64,000 nucleotides of DNA from Clostridia bacterium (GCA_016887505.1 CP069393.1:558001-622000), one strand, 5' to 3'. Shown: positions 24,687 to 34,044, counted from the stretch's first letter. Numbers and translations: made by a program. The notes: generated by a model not told the origin, from the letters alone.

Positions 24687-26411
24687 ATGACGAATAAACC
24701 AATCATTTCCTTTAAAAATTTCACCTTCCAGTATTATAGTCAGGCAGAACCGACCCTCTATGATATAAATCTGGATATTTACCCAGGTGAGAAAATATTG
24801 ATAGTTGGACCCAGTGGAAGCGGCAAAAGTACACTGGGTCATTGTTTAAATGGCTTGATTCCCTTCTCATATAAAGGCAATAGCACGGGCTCTTTGACAA
24901 TCAAGAATCAAGAAACAAACGAGTTGGATATATTTACGCTATCGAAAATGATCGGTACGGTGCTCCAAGATGCAGACGGTCAGTTTGTTGGTTTGACAGT
25001 GGGAGAGGATATTGCCTTTGCCATGGAAAATGACTGCGTTGATAATGAAACAATGCACGAAAGAGTTAAGAAAGTATCAGAAATGGTAGATATGGATAAT
25101 TTACTGACCAGTTCTCCCTTTGAACTTTCAGGTGGTCAGAAGCAAAGGACTTCTTTGGCAGGTGTCATGATTGATGATGTTGATATACTGCTGTTTGATG
25201 AACCGCTGGCTAACCTTGACCCCTTGACAGGTAAAGTAGCCATTGAAATCATTGATGATATTCAAAAACGTTCCGGTAAGACAGTTATAATTATAGAACA
25301 CCGCCTCGAAGATGTATTACATCGCCATGTTGACAGAATTCTCGTTGTAAATGAAGGAAGAATCATTGCTGATGAGAATGCTCATCGTTTGGTATCTTCT
25401 TCCACACTAACGAATACTGGTATTCGCGAGCCCTTATATGTCACTGCCTTGAAATTGGCAGGTGTATCTGTAACACCGGAGATGTTGCCGGGTCAAATTA
25501 CGAGTATCAAGACAGAACGCGTTGCAGAGGATGTTAAGAATTGGTTTAATAGACAAGTTAAAATGACACCTGAAAAACAGGGTGAATCCCTTCTAACTAT
25601 GGATAATATATCCTTTTCATATGATGGGGTAACCCCTATTCTTAAGAATATTTGTTTTGATATTAAGGTAGGAGAAATGGTATCCATTGTAGGAAAAAAT
25701 GGTGCTGGCAAGTCAACCATATCCAAAATACTCTGTGGCTTTGAGGCTGAAGACGAGGGAAGGGTATTCATAAAAGGCAAAGATATTCGTAACCTAAGCA
25801 TCAAGGAAAGAGCAGAAACGATTGGATTGGTAATGCAAAATCCCAATCAGATGATTTCGAAACCAATGATTTATGATGAGGTTGCTTTAGGCTTGCGCTT
25901 GAGAGGAGTAGCAGAGGACGTAATTGAGTCTAGAGTTCAGGAAGTTCTTACGGTTTGTGGACTGGCTCCTTTTATTAAGTGGCCAATTTCAGCACTAAGT
26001 TATGGACAAAAGAAAAGGGTGACGATTGCATCCATATTGGTGATGAACCCAGATATATTAATACTGGATGAACCAACTGCTGGTCAAGATTACAAGCACT
26101 ACAGTGAAATAATGGAATTTTTGGTAAAAATCAATCAGACAGGGGTGACCGTAATTATGATTACCCATGATATGCATCTGATGCTTGAATATACACCTAG
26201 AGCCATTGTGCTAGCTGGTGGTGAAATTATTGCTGATACGAGTGCTTCGTCTGTTCTTACTGATATGGACATCATCAATCAAGCAAATTTGAAAGAAACC
26301 TCTTTGTTTAACCTAGCTCAAATGGTAGGAATTGCCGATGAGACAGCCTTTGTTCAGTCCTTTATTGATGCGGAAAGGAGGCTGCGTAATCATGAAAATG
26401 AAACTTTTTAG
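24687..26411 (+). CDS. ECF transporter ATPase, two ABC cassettes fused
   Basis: A 574-residue protein equivalent to EcfA plus EcfA' in one chain. Cassette 1 (about 1-240): GPSGSGKST, LSGGQKQRTS and LLFDEPLANLD. Cassette 2 (about 305-560): GKNGAGKST, the signature as LSYGQKKRVT with Tyr in place of the second Gly-side Ser/Gly position, and LILDEPTAGQD. Fused double ATPases are usual for the YkoD-type ECF systems that pair with UPF0397/YkoE-like S components. The last 20 bases overlap the EcfT gene. Confidence 0.92.
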   Translation: MTNKPIISFKNFTFQYYSQAEPTLYDINLDIYPGEKILIVGPSGSGKSTLGHCLNGLIPFSYKGNSTGSLTIKNQETNELDIFTLSKMIGTVLQDADGQFVGLTVGEDIAFAMENDCVDNETMHERVKKVSEMVDMDNLLTSSPFELSGGQKQRTSLAGVMIDDVDILLFDEPLANLDPLTGKVAIEIIDDIQKRSGKTVIIIEHRLEDVLHRHVDRILVVNEGRIIADENAHRLVSSSTLTNTGIREPLYVTALKLAGVSVTPEMLPGQITSIKTERVAEDVKNWFNRQVKMTPEKQGESLLTMDNISFSYDGVTPILKNICFDIKVGEMVSIVGKNGAGKSTISKILCGFEAEDEGRVFIKGKDIRNLSIKERAETIGLVMQNPNQMISKPMIYDEVALGLRLRGVAEDVIESRVQEVLTVCGLAPFIKWPISALSYGQKKRVTIASILVMNPDILILDEPTAGQDYKHYSEIMEFLVKINQTGVTVIMITHDMHLMLEYTPRAIVLAGGEIIADTSASSVLTDMDIINQANLKETSLFNLAQMVGIADETAFVQSFIDAERRLRNHENETF

Positions 26412-27225
26412 CTACAACCTTGTAGATACCTTTGTCCACCGTTTATCAGGTATGACCAAGCTAATTTGCTTTCTATTGCTCACGTTTGCAGTAATGTTTT
26501 CCTATGATATACGAGTCATTCTTTTTGTTATGTTTTTCTCTTTGGCTATTTTAAAGATATCTTTAATAAAATATCGGCAGATTCGCCTTATGGTAATCTA
26601 TGTAGCCATATTTGTCATTACAAATGCAATAATAACTTATTTATTTGCTCCTGAATATGGTGTCGAAATTTATGGAACTCGTCATGAACTTGTGCATCTT
26701 ATTGGACGATATTCTATAACGTTAGAGCAATTATTCTATCAAGTAACCAAACTGATCAAATATGCATCCGTCATACCGCTCGGTATCATCTTCTTATTGA
26801 CCACCAATCCTAGTGAGTTTGCTTCCTCCTTGAATGGAGTGGGTGTCCACTACAAGGCAGCCTATGCAGTAGAATTGACCTTGCGTTATTTTCCTGATGT
26901 TCAGCGAGAATATCACGATATCAGTCAAGCCCAACAGGCACGAGGATTAAATTTATCCTCTAAGACAAAACTAGGTACAAGATTTAAAAATTCTCTACAA
27001 ATTATAATACCCTTGATTTTTTCAACGTTAGATCGTATTGAAATGATCTCCAATGCCATGGATCTTCGTGGATTTGGAAAACATAATAAGAGGACTTGGT
27101 ATAATCAACGCAGGATGACAAGAGAAGATTTCCTTGCTATTTCAATTTCAACCGCCATCTTTTTATTAACCATTGCCGTATCAGTATTTGTAAATCAAAG
27201 TAGATTTTTTAATCCATTCGTTTAG
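26392..27225 (+). CDS. ECF transporter transmembrane subunit EcfT
   Basis: A 277-residue membrane scaffold with hydrophobic helices. The coupling motifs contacting the ATPases are present in the family pattern: AQQARGL (residue ~180) and MDLRGFG near the C-terminus. ATG 26392 has GGAAAGGAGG about 11 bases ahead and overlaps the ATPase gene. S, A-A' and T are contiguous, so this is a dedicated (group I) ECF importer. Confidence 0.9.
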   Translation: MKMKLFSYNLVDTFVHRLSGMTKLICFLLLTFAVMFSYDIRVILFVMFFSLAILKISLIKYRQIRLMVIYVAIFVITNAIITYLFAPEYGVEIYGTRHELVHLIGRYSITLEQLFYQVTKLIKYASVIPLGIIFLLTTNPSEFASSLNGVGVHYKAAYAVELTLRYFPDVQREYHDISQAQQARGLNLSSKTKLGTRFKNSLQIIIPLIFSTLDRIEMISNAMDLRGFGKHNKRTWYNQRRMTREDFLAISISTAIFLLTIAVSVFVNQSRFFNPFV

Positions 27226-27233
27226 GAGGGAAT

Positions 27234-28091
27234 ATGAAACCGATTTTAGTATTTCAAACCGATTTTACCTATAAGGAAGGTGCTGTTTGCGCCATGTATG
27301 GTGTCGTAAAGAGCGTTGATCGAGAGCTAGAAATTATGGATGGAACCCACGAGATACCCCAATACGATACGTGGAGTGCATCGTACAGATTGTTTCAATC
27401 TATGAAATTTTGGCCGAAAGGTACCGTCTTTGTTTCAGTAGTGGACCCAGGTGTTGGCACCACCAGAAAAGCAGCCGTGGCAAAAACCACAGACGGGTAC
27501 TATGTGGTGACACCAGATAATGGTTCCCTGACACATTTGAAGAAATGGGTGGGAATAGAGGAGATACGAGAGATAGATGAGTCAGTCAATCGACTAAAGG
27601 GGAAGAATACAGAGGGTGTAGCAATATTCCATGGTAGAGACCTTTTCGGGTACTGTGCAGCTAAACTGGCGAGTGGGATCATTCGTTTTGATGAGGTTGG
27701 TCCAAGCTATCCTGTAGCTGAAATAGTAGAACATGAAATAAATGTTCCAACAATAAAAGATGGTGTGCTGCTTGGCCATATTGAGATTGGAGACCCAAAT
27801 TTTGGGAATCTTTGGACAAATATTCCATTAGAATTAATGAATGAAGCGGGATTTGAATATGGGGATTATCTGCATTTAAAGATATTCTTTGAAGGCAAAG
27901 AACGATTTAATGATGTACTTCTTTTTGAAAAATCTTTTGGCTTTACAGATAAGGGACAACCCATTATTTACAATAACGAACTGATGCGCATTGCTTTGGC
28001 TGTGAGCCAAGGAAGCTTTGAAAAACAGTTTGGCATTGAATCGGGCACAGGATGGACATTGGAATTAGGAAAAGCAGAAAATGTTGCTTGA
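27234..28091 (+). CDS. SAM hydrolase / SAM hydroxide adenosyltransferase (DUF62), copy 1
   Basis: A 285-residue protein of the chlorinase/fluorinase fold family. Non-halogenating members hydrolyse S-adenosylmethionine to adenosine and methionine. The D-R-H set of that group is present: Asp in SVVDPGVG, Arg in TTRKA and His in FHGRD. The N-terminal FQTDFTYKEG and TPDNGSLTH also match. It is eight bases after the EcfT gene with an AGGAGG site, so it belongs to the transporter operon. Why a SAM hydrolase accompanies an importer is unclear. Confidence 0.88.
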   Translation: MKPILVFQTDFTYKEGAVCAMYGVVKSVDRELEIMDGTHEIPQYDTWSASYRLFQSMKFWPKGTVFVSVVDPGVGTTRKAAVAKTTDGYYVVTPDNGSLTHLKKWVGIEEIREIDESVNRLKGKNTEGVAIFHGRDLFGYCAAKLASGIIRFDEVGPSYPVAEIVEHEINVPTIKDGVLLGHIEIGDPNFGNLWTNIPLELMNEAGFEYGDYLHLKIFFEGKERFNDVLLFEKSFGFTDKGQPIIYNNELMRIALAVSQGSFEKQFGIESGTGWTLELGKAENVA

Positions 28092-28149
28092 AAGCTGTTG
28101 CCAAGAATAGTTTAAACGAAAATGATTCACGGGGTAGGAGGAATTTGAA

Positions 28150-28998
28150 ATGAATAAACTGTTGGTTTTCCAAAGCGACTTTGGTTTGGTTGACGGTGCG
28201 GTGGCTGCAATGTATGGAGTAGCTCATGAGGTAGATCGAGAATTAAAAACATATGATTTGACACACGATATTAAACCATTCAATATTTGGGAAGCAAGTT
28301 ACAGACTGTTTCAAGCTCTTGAATACTGGCCAACGGACACTGTTTTTGTATCTGTTGTAGATCCTGGTGTAGGTTCTTCTAGGAAAAGTGTTGTTGCAAA
28401 GACTTCTAAAGGTCAGCTAATTGTAACACCAGATAACGGTACTTTGACACATTTGAAAAAGTTTGTTGGAATTACAGAAGTGAGGGAAATTGAAGAGTCA
28501 AAACACAGACGTAAGGACTCAGAACATTCCCATACTTTTCATGGGCGAGATGTCTATGCCTACACTGGTGCCAAGCTAGCTTCTGAGGCTATAAGCTTTG
28601 AAGAAGTTGGACGTGAGCTTTCAGTAACAGAAATTGTGGAGGTAGTACTTGGAGAAGTAATTAAAACAGAGGATGGCATCCAAGGGAGCATTGATATATT
28701 GGATGTGCGTTTTGGATCTTTGTGGACAAATATTTTATGGGAAGATTTCAATGAGATGGGTTTCAAATACCAAGATAAGATAGAAGTTATCATAAAGAAT
28801 GGCCCAACCATGGTCTATAATAACCGAATAACATTTGGTAAATCTTTTGCAGACGTTTATGCAAGTGAACCAATTATCTATATTAATTCACTGTACCGTG
28901 TGGCTGTAGCCATCAATCAAGGAAATTTTGCACGTGCCTATAATATAGGAACCGGAATACACTGGACTATAGAATTTAGAAAGATAGAGGATAAGTGA
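28150..28998 (+). CDS. SAM hydrolase / SAM hydroxide adenosyltransferase (DUF62), copy 2
   Basis: A 282-residue paralogue of the preceding gene, clearly alignable (FQSDFGLVDGAVAAMYGV against FQTDFTYKEGAVCAMYGV). Asp in SVVDPGVG, Arg in SSRKS and His in FHGRD are kept. The two tandem copies have diverged outside these motifs, so a hetero-oligomer or different nucleoside substrates are both possible. The end of the gene forms a small hairpin AAGTGATT/AATCACTT without a T tract. Confidence 0.88.
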   Translation: MNKLLVFQSDFGLVDGAVAAMYGVAHEVDRELKTYDLTHDIKPFNIWEASYRLFQALEYWPTDTVFVSVVDPGVGSSRKSVVAKTSKGQLIVTPDNGTLTHLKKFVGITEVREIEESKHRRKDSEHSHTFHGRDVYAYTGAKLASEAISFEEVGRELSVTEIVEVVLGEVIKTEDGIQGSIDILDVRFGSLWTNILWEDFNEMGFKYQDKIEVIIKNGPTMVYNNRITFGKSFADVYASEPIIYINSLYRVAVAINQGNFARAYNIGTGIHWTIEFRKIEDK

Positions 28999-29009
28999 TT
29001 ACGCTCAAA

Positions 29010-29363
29010 TCACTTTGGGATAGAAATAGCTGAAAAAGGACAGACAGATACACACCTCTTACACCCAATGCATCGCTCATCCACAATAACTGCAATTTTA
29101 TCAGTCAGGTCAATGGCACCCATAGGGCAGACATCTTGGCATTTACTACATCCCATGCATAGAAGAGGGTCAATTCTAGGGACTGGTCCTCTGTTTACGT
29201 TGGGCATAGGTATTGGCTCCATCATGGTCTTACAATTGGGACAGCTCTTTTGTGGCGTTTCTCCAAAGGATACGGTGCTAGTGCTATAGCCGCATTCTGG
29301 ACATTTGATAAACTGAATTATCGGACGTTTATTTTTCGAATTATCATTGGCATTCTTAGACAT
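29010..29363 (-). CDS. Zinc-ribbon ferredoxin (2[4Fe-4S])
   Basis: A 117-residue electron carrier. An N-terminal zinc-ribbon/rubredoxin-like part has paired CPECG and CPNCK, and the C-terminal half has two 4Fe-4S motifs, CMGCSKCQDVCP and CIGCKRCVSVCP. The start at 29363 follows GGGAGAGG. It is expressed from its own strong - strand promoter and lies tail-to-tail with the SAM hydrolase. Partner enzymes are unknown. Confidence 0.88.
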   Translation of the reverse strand: MSKNANDNSKNKRPIIQFIKCPECGYSTSTVSFGETPQKSCPNCKTMMEPIPMPNVNRGPVPRIDPLLCMGCSKCQDVCPMGAIDLTDKIAVIVDERCIGCKRCVSVCPFSAISIPK

Positions 29364-29393
29364 GATTCTACCTCTCCCTGTAATATTGTTACT

Positions 29394-29422
29394 ATAATAC
29401 ATCCGGGGGGTATAAGTGTCAA
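29394..29422 (-). promoter_or_regulatory. Strong promoter of the ferredoxin gene
   Basis: On the - strand TTGACA (29417-29422) and TATTAT (29394-29399) are spaced by 17 bases. The spacer contains a run of six C. The start codon lies about 31 bases downstream of the -10. Confidence 0.75.
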
Positions 29423-29601
29423 ATTTTTATATGGCAATATAATATCTTGCACATCAAACTAAAGAACGTGGACAAAACGATTCCTTTGGAGTATTCTAAT
29501 GAAGGATATATGTTCAAAAATACAGATTAGGGGGCTTAAAGTGGAAACAGTATCAATGCTAGTAGGGTATTGAAGAGTAATAGAGACGATGTGAGGTGTC
29601 T

Positions 29602-29982
29602 ATGAGAGTAACCATGGTATGGCCGAATTGTGATAAATTTAATGATTCGGTAATTTCTGAACATAATGACTTGTTTTGGGTTGAATGTCCCAAAGAAATA
29701 GCTGAGAATAAAGTATTCCCTTATATGAAGAAAAGAACAATTAAAGAGACTCTGCGAACTGTTCGAACTGAAACCTGTGATTGTGATTTGATGAAAGAAC
29801 ATGGGAACCGGGTTAATTGTTATTATTTTTTAATTTCCAGAGACTTAAAGATTATCAAGCCGATGCTTTGGTTTTATCTTAGTAGTCATGATGTAAATGG
29901 TAAACATCCTCTTAGAAAGATTGAAGAGGTTCACTTAGATAGCTTAAAAGATCTATCTAGTCTAAATCCAGTACTAATTTAA
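29602..29982 (+). CDS. Hypothetical protein, 126 residues
   Basis: Not recognised. The protein is soluble, mixed charge, with an N-terminal MRVTMVWPNC, a central CDCDLM pair of cysteines and SLKDLSSLNP at the end. No signal peptide or membrane helix is seen. ATG 29602 with GAGGTG ahead is preferred over an in-frame GTG at 29596. A clear terminator follows. Codon use is like that of its neighbours, so it is probably a real gene. Confidence 0.6.
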   Translation: MRVTMVWPNCDKFNDSVISEHNDLFWVECPKEIAENKVFPYMKKRTIKETLRTVRTETCDCDLMKEHGNRVNCYYFLISRDLKIIKPMLWFYLSSHDVNGKHPLRKIEEVHLDSLKDLSSLNPVLI

Positions 29983-29990
29983 AAATATAG

Positions 29991-30021
29991 AAAACGTATT
30001 CCTGTTGGAATACGTTTTTTT
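29991..30021 (+). terminator. Terminator after hypothetical gene
   Basis: AAAACGTATTCC-TGTT-GGAATACGTTTT followed by T. Confidence 0.85.
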
Positions 30022-30207
30022 AAATACCAGAAATGATGAATTAACAAAAAAACTCTGGTTCGAAATTATTTATGTTACCTTGTGTAGCATAGAGTGTTAC
30101 TTTACGAATGATATGATTGATAAAAGAAGGTAATGGCGACGAAAAATAGAATTGGTATATTAGCCAGAGTTACGAAAACGTATTCAAAAAAATTGAGGAG
30201 GAAAAAG

Positions 30208-30696
30208 ATGTTTAAATTCCAAAATGGAGAAAATAATTACAGGTTTTATCAGACAAGATATGGTATAGAATGTTGTATGTTGGATGCAGATGGGAATAAT
30301 AAGGATTGCAGAATATCAACTGAGGTCACTCTACCTACGAATGAAGAAGAAGCAAAAGCTGCACTTAAAGATGACAATTGGTTTCCTTCTGAAGAATTGT
30401 TAGATAAAAAACTTTTCGCTGGAGGTCTTTGCCGTTTAGAATCAAGAGCAGGAGACAAGGTAAGGGTATTCAGCAAAGACAAACTTGGAAAATATAGTTT
30501 TATTGATCTAATGAAATTGGGCTTTATGTCTGATTTAGATAAAGAGAGTATTAAGGGTAAAAGAGCAACGGAAATGATGAATGTGGTAGCAGATTTTTGC
30601 GCAAGCAATGATATCTCATACATGAAATTATTCAAAGAAGAAGCCGACGCTGTAGAGTTTGCTGAATTCTTGCACGATGGAGGATTTGTTGAATAG
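30208..30696 (+). CDS. Hypothetical protein, 162 residues
   Basis: Not recognised. Acidic soluble protein with MFKFQNGENNYRFYQ at the start and a helical C-terminal half ending in HDGGFVE. ATG 30208 has GAGGAGG six bases ahead. The frame stays open to an ATG at 30133 with a weaker site, which would add a basic 25-residue leader (MATKNRIGILARVTK...). The short form is preferred. A strong hairpin follows. The 225 bases before it hold only the preceding terminator and this possible leader. Confidence 0.55.
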   Translation: MFKFQNGENNYRFYQTRYGIECCMLDADGNNKDCRISTEVTLPTNEEEAKAALKDDNWFPSEELLDKKLFAGGLCRLESRAGDKVRVFSKDKLGKYSFIDLMKLGFMSDLDKESIKGKRATEMMNVVADFCASNDISYMKLFKEEADAVEFAEFLHDGGFVE

Positions 30697-30705
30697 GAAT
30701 AATTG

Positions 30706-30733
30706 TTAGGGGAGCCGACAGGCTCCCCTAATT
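30706..30733 (+). terminator. Hairpin after hypothetical gene
   Basis: TTAGGGGAGCC-GACA-GGCTCCCCTAA, an 11-bp perfect stem; only a short T-containing tail follows. Confidence 0.65.
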
Positions 30734-30848
30734 CGTATAAGGATGGTATAGAAGTATGAGTATGATATTTAGCTGTAAATGCTATAATAAGTATATTCTG
30801 AATTTTCACTATACTTACTATTGCTAGGTTAGTATGGAAAGGACAGTT

Positions 30849-31826
30849 ATGATACCCAATCGATGGTATGCAGTGCTTTCAGAAAAAGAATTGAAGAATA
30901 AGAGTTTACTTTCAATCAGGTGTTTTGGCATAGACCTTGCTTTGTGGCGACGTAAGGATGGTTCCTACGTATGTCTAACGGATCAGTGTTGCCACCGTGG
31001 GGCGAGCCTATCAAGGGGAAAAGTAAAAGGTGATTTGCTTCATTGTCCATTTCATGGGTTTGCTTATGATGAAAAAGGAATCGTGAGAATAATACCAGCC
31101 TTGGGTAAGCATTCTGTAGTTAATGAGCGATTCCATATAAATCATTTTAAAACTCAAATACGATATGGATTTCTATGGGTATTCTATGGCAAGGAAGAAG
31201 AAGCACCATCTGATATACCCTTTTTTGAAGAACTAGAATCAGGTTACATTTATGGTGAGTTTTCGGAGGTTTGGCCAGTCCACTATACGAGAGCGATAGA
31301 AAATCAACTAGATGTAGCTCATTTGCCTTTTGTACACGATACAACGATAGGTAGGACTAAGAAAACACTGGTACATGGCCCAGTGGTTATTTGGGAAAAA
31401 GAGAAAATGACATTCTATGTGAAAAATGAGAAGGATGATGGACTTGTTACTCCTTTGAAACCGGATGAGATAAGACCATACAAACAATTGTTTTCATTGC
31501 AGTATCAAGTTCCCAATATCTGGCAGAACAGAATATCTGATTCGTTAAAAATATTGGCAGCGTTTGTACCCGTTGATGAAAACCATACTCGAATATATTT
31601 ACGAACATATCAAAAGAAAGTAAGTATTCCATTACTAGGTAAACTGTTGACTCAAATCATGCAGGTGGGGAATAGGGTGGTTCTACACCAAGACCGAAGA
31701 GTAGTTGTTTATCAAAAGCCGATAAAAAGTGAGCTTAATATGCATGAAAATTTAATTCAAGCAGATTTACCAATTATTGAATTTAGGAAAAAAAGGGAAC
31801 AATTAAAAGGCTTACATAAAGCCTAA
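30849..31826 (+). CDS. Rieske-type ring-hydroxylating oxygenase, alpha-subunit-like
   Basis: A 325-residue Rieske non-heme iron oxygenase. The [2Fe-2S] ligands are Cys47, His49, Cys66 and His69 (CCHRG and CPFHG). The mononuclear iron motif NxxDxxHxxxxH is seen at 152-163 (NQLDVAHLPFVH), as in single-component types such as vanillate demethylase and pheophorbide oxygenase. ATG 30849 is chosen because GGAAAGGA precedes it; ATG 30834 is less likely. No reductase gene adjoins; the Rieske centre would need a ferredoxin, perhaps the one at 29.0 kb. An O2-using enzyme in an apparent anaerobe is notable. Confidence 0.88.
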   Translation: MIPNRWYAVLSEKELKNKSLLSIRCFGIDLALWRRKDGSYVCLTDQCCHRGASLSRGKVKGDLLHCPFHGFAYDEKGIVRIIPALGKHSVVNERFHINHFKTQIRYGFLWVFYGKEEEAPSDIPFFEELESGYIYGEFSEVWPVHYTRAIENQLDVAHLPFVHDTTIGRTKKTLVHGPVVIWEKEKMTFYVKNEKDDGLVTPLKPDEIRPYKQLFSLQYQVPNIWQNRISDSLKILAAFVPVDENHTRIYLRTYQKKVSIPLLGKLLTQIMQVGNRVVLHQDRRVVVYQKPIKSELNMHENLIQADLPIIEFRKKREQLKGLHKA

Positions 31827-31840
31827 CGGGGGACTAAGGG

Positions 31841-32743
31841 ATGGCGCTTAAGGAAAGAGATTTGTACCAAAAGCTATTAAACAAGATTGATGACGGAATT
31901 TATTTTGTAACGACCGATCGCACCATAAGCTTCTGGAATAAAGCAGCAGAAAGAATCACGGGTTATATGAGTGACGAGGTGGTAGGAAGCAAATGCTATG
32001 ATAATATTTTGAATCATATTGATAAAGAAGGCATAGGCCTTTGCCAGGTCGCATGTCCCCTGGTAAAGACAATGGAAGATGGTAAGGACAGACAAGCTCC
32101 AGTTTATCTCCGGCATAAGAAGGGCTATCGTGTTCCGGTCAGTATCAAGACTTTACCCATATACGACGATCAGGAAATTGTAGGTGCTATTGAGATTTTT
32201 ACGGATCAAGAAGAACCCTTCAGTTTGTTGGAAAGTATAGAAGAATTGACAATATTAGCTCATTATGATGCATTGACTGGTTTAGCGAATCGAAGAAAAA
32301 TTGGTGACTTTTTGCAACAAAACCAATTGAACCAAAATGACTTAGATATTCCTTTTGGTGCAATTTTAGCTGATATTGATAATTTTAAAAGAGTCAATGA
32401 TTGTTATGGCCATGATGCTGGAGACGAAGTAATTAAGATGACAGGTAAGGTGCTATCTAGCATTGGACGAAAGAGTGATCTAATCGGTAGATGGGGTGGG
32501 GAAGAATATGCAGGGATATTTCCTGGTGTTTCGCAAGACTATCTTAAGAAGATTGTAGAAAAGATGAGAGTTATGATTGAAAACTCGGTTGTTTATTATA
32601 AAGGAGAAACCATTGAAATAACCATTTCAATCGGTGCTGCAATATCTCGAAAAGGAGAGAACCCAACAGAATTAATGAACAGAGCGGATAAGATGTTGTA
32701 TCAGTGTAAATCTGATGGCAGAAATTGTGTAGCTGTGGAATAA
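31841..32743 (+). CDS. PAS-GGDEF diguanylate cyclase
   Basis: A 300-residue soluble cyclase. A PAS domain (about 8-125, DGIYFVTTDRTISFWNKAAERITG) is followed by GGDEF with DALTGLANRRKIGDFL and an active site RWGGEEYAG (GGEEY, a functional variant of GGDEF). The inhibitory I-site is not clear. It lies 14 bases after the Rieske gene and may be co-transcribed. A haem or flavin ligand for the PAS domain cannot be read out. Confidence 0.9.
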   Translation: MALKERDLYQKLLNKIDDGIYFVTTDRTISFWNKAAERITGYMSDEVVGSKCYDNILNHIDKEGIGLCQVACPLVKTMEDGKDRQAPVYLRHKKGYRVPVSIKTLPIYDDQEIVGAIEIFTDQEEPFSLLESIEELTILAHYDALTGLANRRKIGDFLQQNQLNQNDLDIPFGAILADIDNFKRVNDCYGHDAGDEVIKMTGKVLSSIGRKSDLIGRWGGEEYAGIFPGVSQDYLKKIVEKMRVMIENSVVYYKGETIEITISIGAAISRKGENPTELMNRADKMLYQCKSDGRNCVAVE

Positions 32744-32815
32744 TGGACAAAAATTGGCGCGTAAATGAAACATTATTGTAGTGCTACCGTCTAGAAGAGT
32801 AAGGAGGGATGTTTT

Positions 32816-34030
32816 ATGTTTTTGAAGATAAATACGAAAATAGTCAACATCGTACTTATTCTTGTCATGCTATTAGGATTCACAGGCTGTGAAGAAGCCA
32901 TTGAACCAAGTGAGGTAACTGTAAATGAGGAACTTTCTTTAGCCAACACTTCTTTTTCCTTTGATATGCTAAGGATGCTCAACAAAGAAGAGGAAGATGG
33001 CAACGTGTTATTTTCTCCCTTAAGTATTTCAATAGCTCTTAGTATGGCCTTAAATGGTTCACAAGGCGAGACGCGTGATGAAATGGTAGAAATGCTGTCT
33101 TATCAGGAATTAGATATGAACTCTATCAATCAGTCCTATGCCGACTACCAAAATTATTTAGATAATCATAAAGGAGATACGGAGTTATATTTGAAAAATT
33201 CCATATGGATTCGGGAAGGCGAAGAAATAAAGACTGACTATTTGGATGTTATAGCCAAACAATATCTCGCAAGATTAGACTATCTGGATTTCAATGATCC
33301 AGATTCAGCAACTGCTATCAATAACTGGATTGAAGAAGCTACAAAGGGAAAAATTAGCGATATGATAGCGCCACCCTTACCTTCAGATGCAGTAGCCTAT
33401 CTAATAAACGCAATTTATTTTAAAGGAGATTGGGCTGAACAGTTTGATAAGGATAGTACCTTTGATGCAGAATTCTATAAGCAAAATGGTCAAACTAGTA
33501 CCGTTAAAATGATGAATGACAAGAGAACGGTATGGTATATGGAAAATGAAAATATGGAAGCAGTTCGTATTCCATATGTAGATGAAAATCGAAGTATGAT
33601 TATTCTGCTTCCAAAGGAAACAGATTATATCGATAATTTGATCAACCGATTAGATGAAAAGATATTTTCAACAATTCTAGAAAGTTTTTATGAAGTCGAT
33701 GATATGATACTGCAAATACCTAAGTTTGAGATGGAATATGGAACTAAAAATTTGAATCAGTCTCTTAAAAACTTGGGCATGAATATAGCTTTTACCTCTG
33801 ATGCTGATTTTTCCGGCATGAGGGATGGATTGTATATTTCAAATGTGTTGCATAAGGCCTTTATTGAAGTAAATGAGCAGGGAAGTGAGGCAGCAGCTGC
33901 AACTGTAGTTGACCTGAAAGAAACTGCTATGGAGAGTCCAAAAAAATTTAGAGCAGATCGACCATTTCTATTTTTAATTTATGATGAGGATTCAAATAGT
34001 ATCTTATTCTTAGGGAAGTATAGCGAATAA
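32816..34030 (+). CDS. Serpin (serine protease inhibitor) lipoprotein
   Basis: A 404-residue surface lipoprotein. The N-terminus carries a signal peptide with lipobox GFTGC, Cys at about residue 25. The serpin fold follows: FSPLSISIALSMALNGSQGETRDEM, NAIYFKGDW, and the C-terminal FRADRPFLFLI signature with FLGKYSE. The reactive-loop hinge reads NEQGSEAAAATVV, which supports an inhibitory serpin (small residues at the hinge). The bait residues fall around VVDLKETAMES and are not certain. Bacterial serpins are sporadic; some are thought to protect surface enzymes from host or self proteases. Followed by its own terminator. Confidence 0.9.
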   Translation: MFLKINTKIVNIVLILVMLLGFTGCEEAIEPSEVTVNEELSLANTSFSFDMLRMLNKEEEDGNVLFSPLSISIALSMALNGSQGETRDEMVEMLSYQELDMNSINQSYADYQNYLDNHKGDTELYLKNSIWIREGEEIKTDYLDVIAKQYLARLDYLDFNDPDSATAINNWIEEATKGKISDMIAPPLPSDAVAYLINAIYFKGDWAEQFDKDSTFDAEFYKQNGQTSTVKMMNDKRTVWYMENENMEAVRIPYVDENRSMIILLPKETDYIDNLINRLDEKIFSTILESFYEVDDMILQIPKFEMEYGTKNLNQSLKNLGMNIAFTSDADFSGMRDGLYISNVLHKAFIEVNEQGSEAAAATVVDLKETAMESPKKFRADRPFLFLIYDEDSNSILFLGKYSE

Positions 34031-34044
34031 GATTAAGAGACAAA

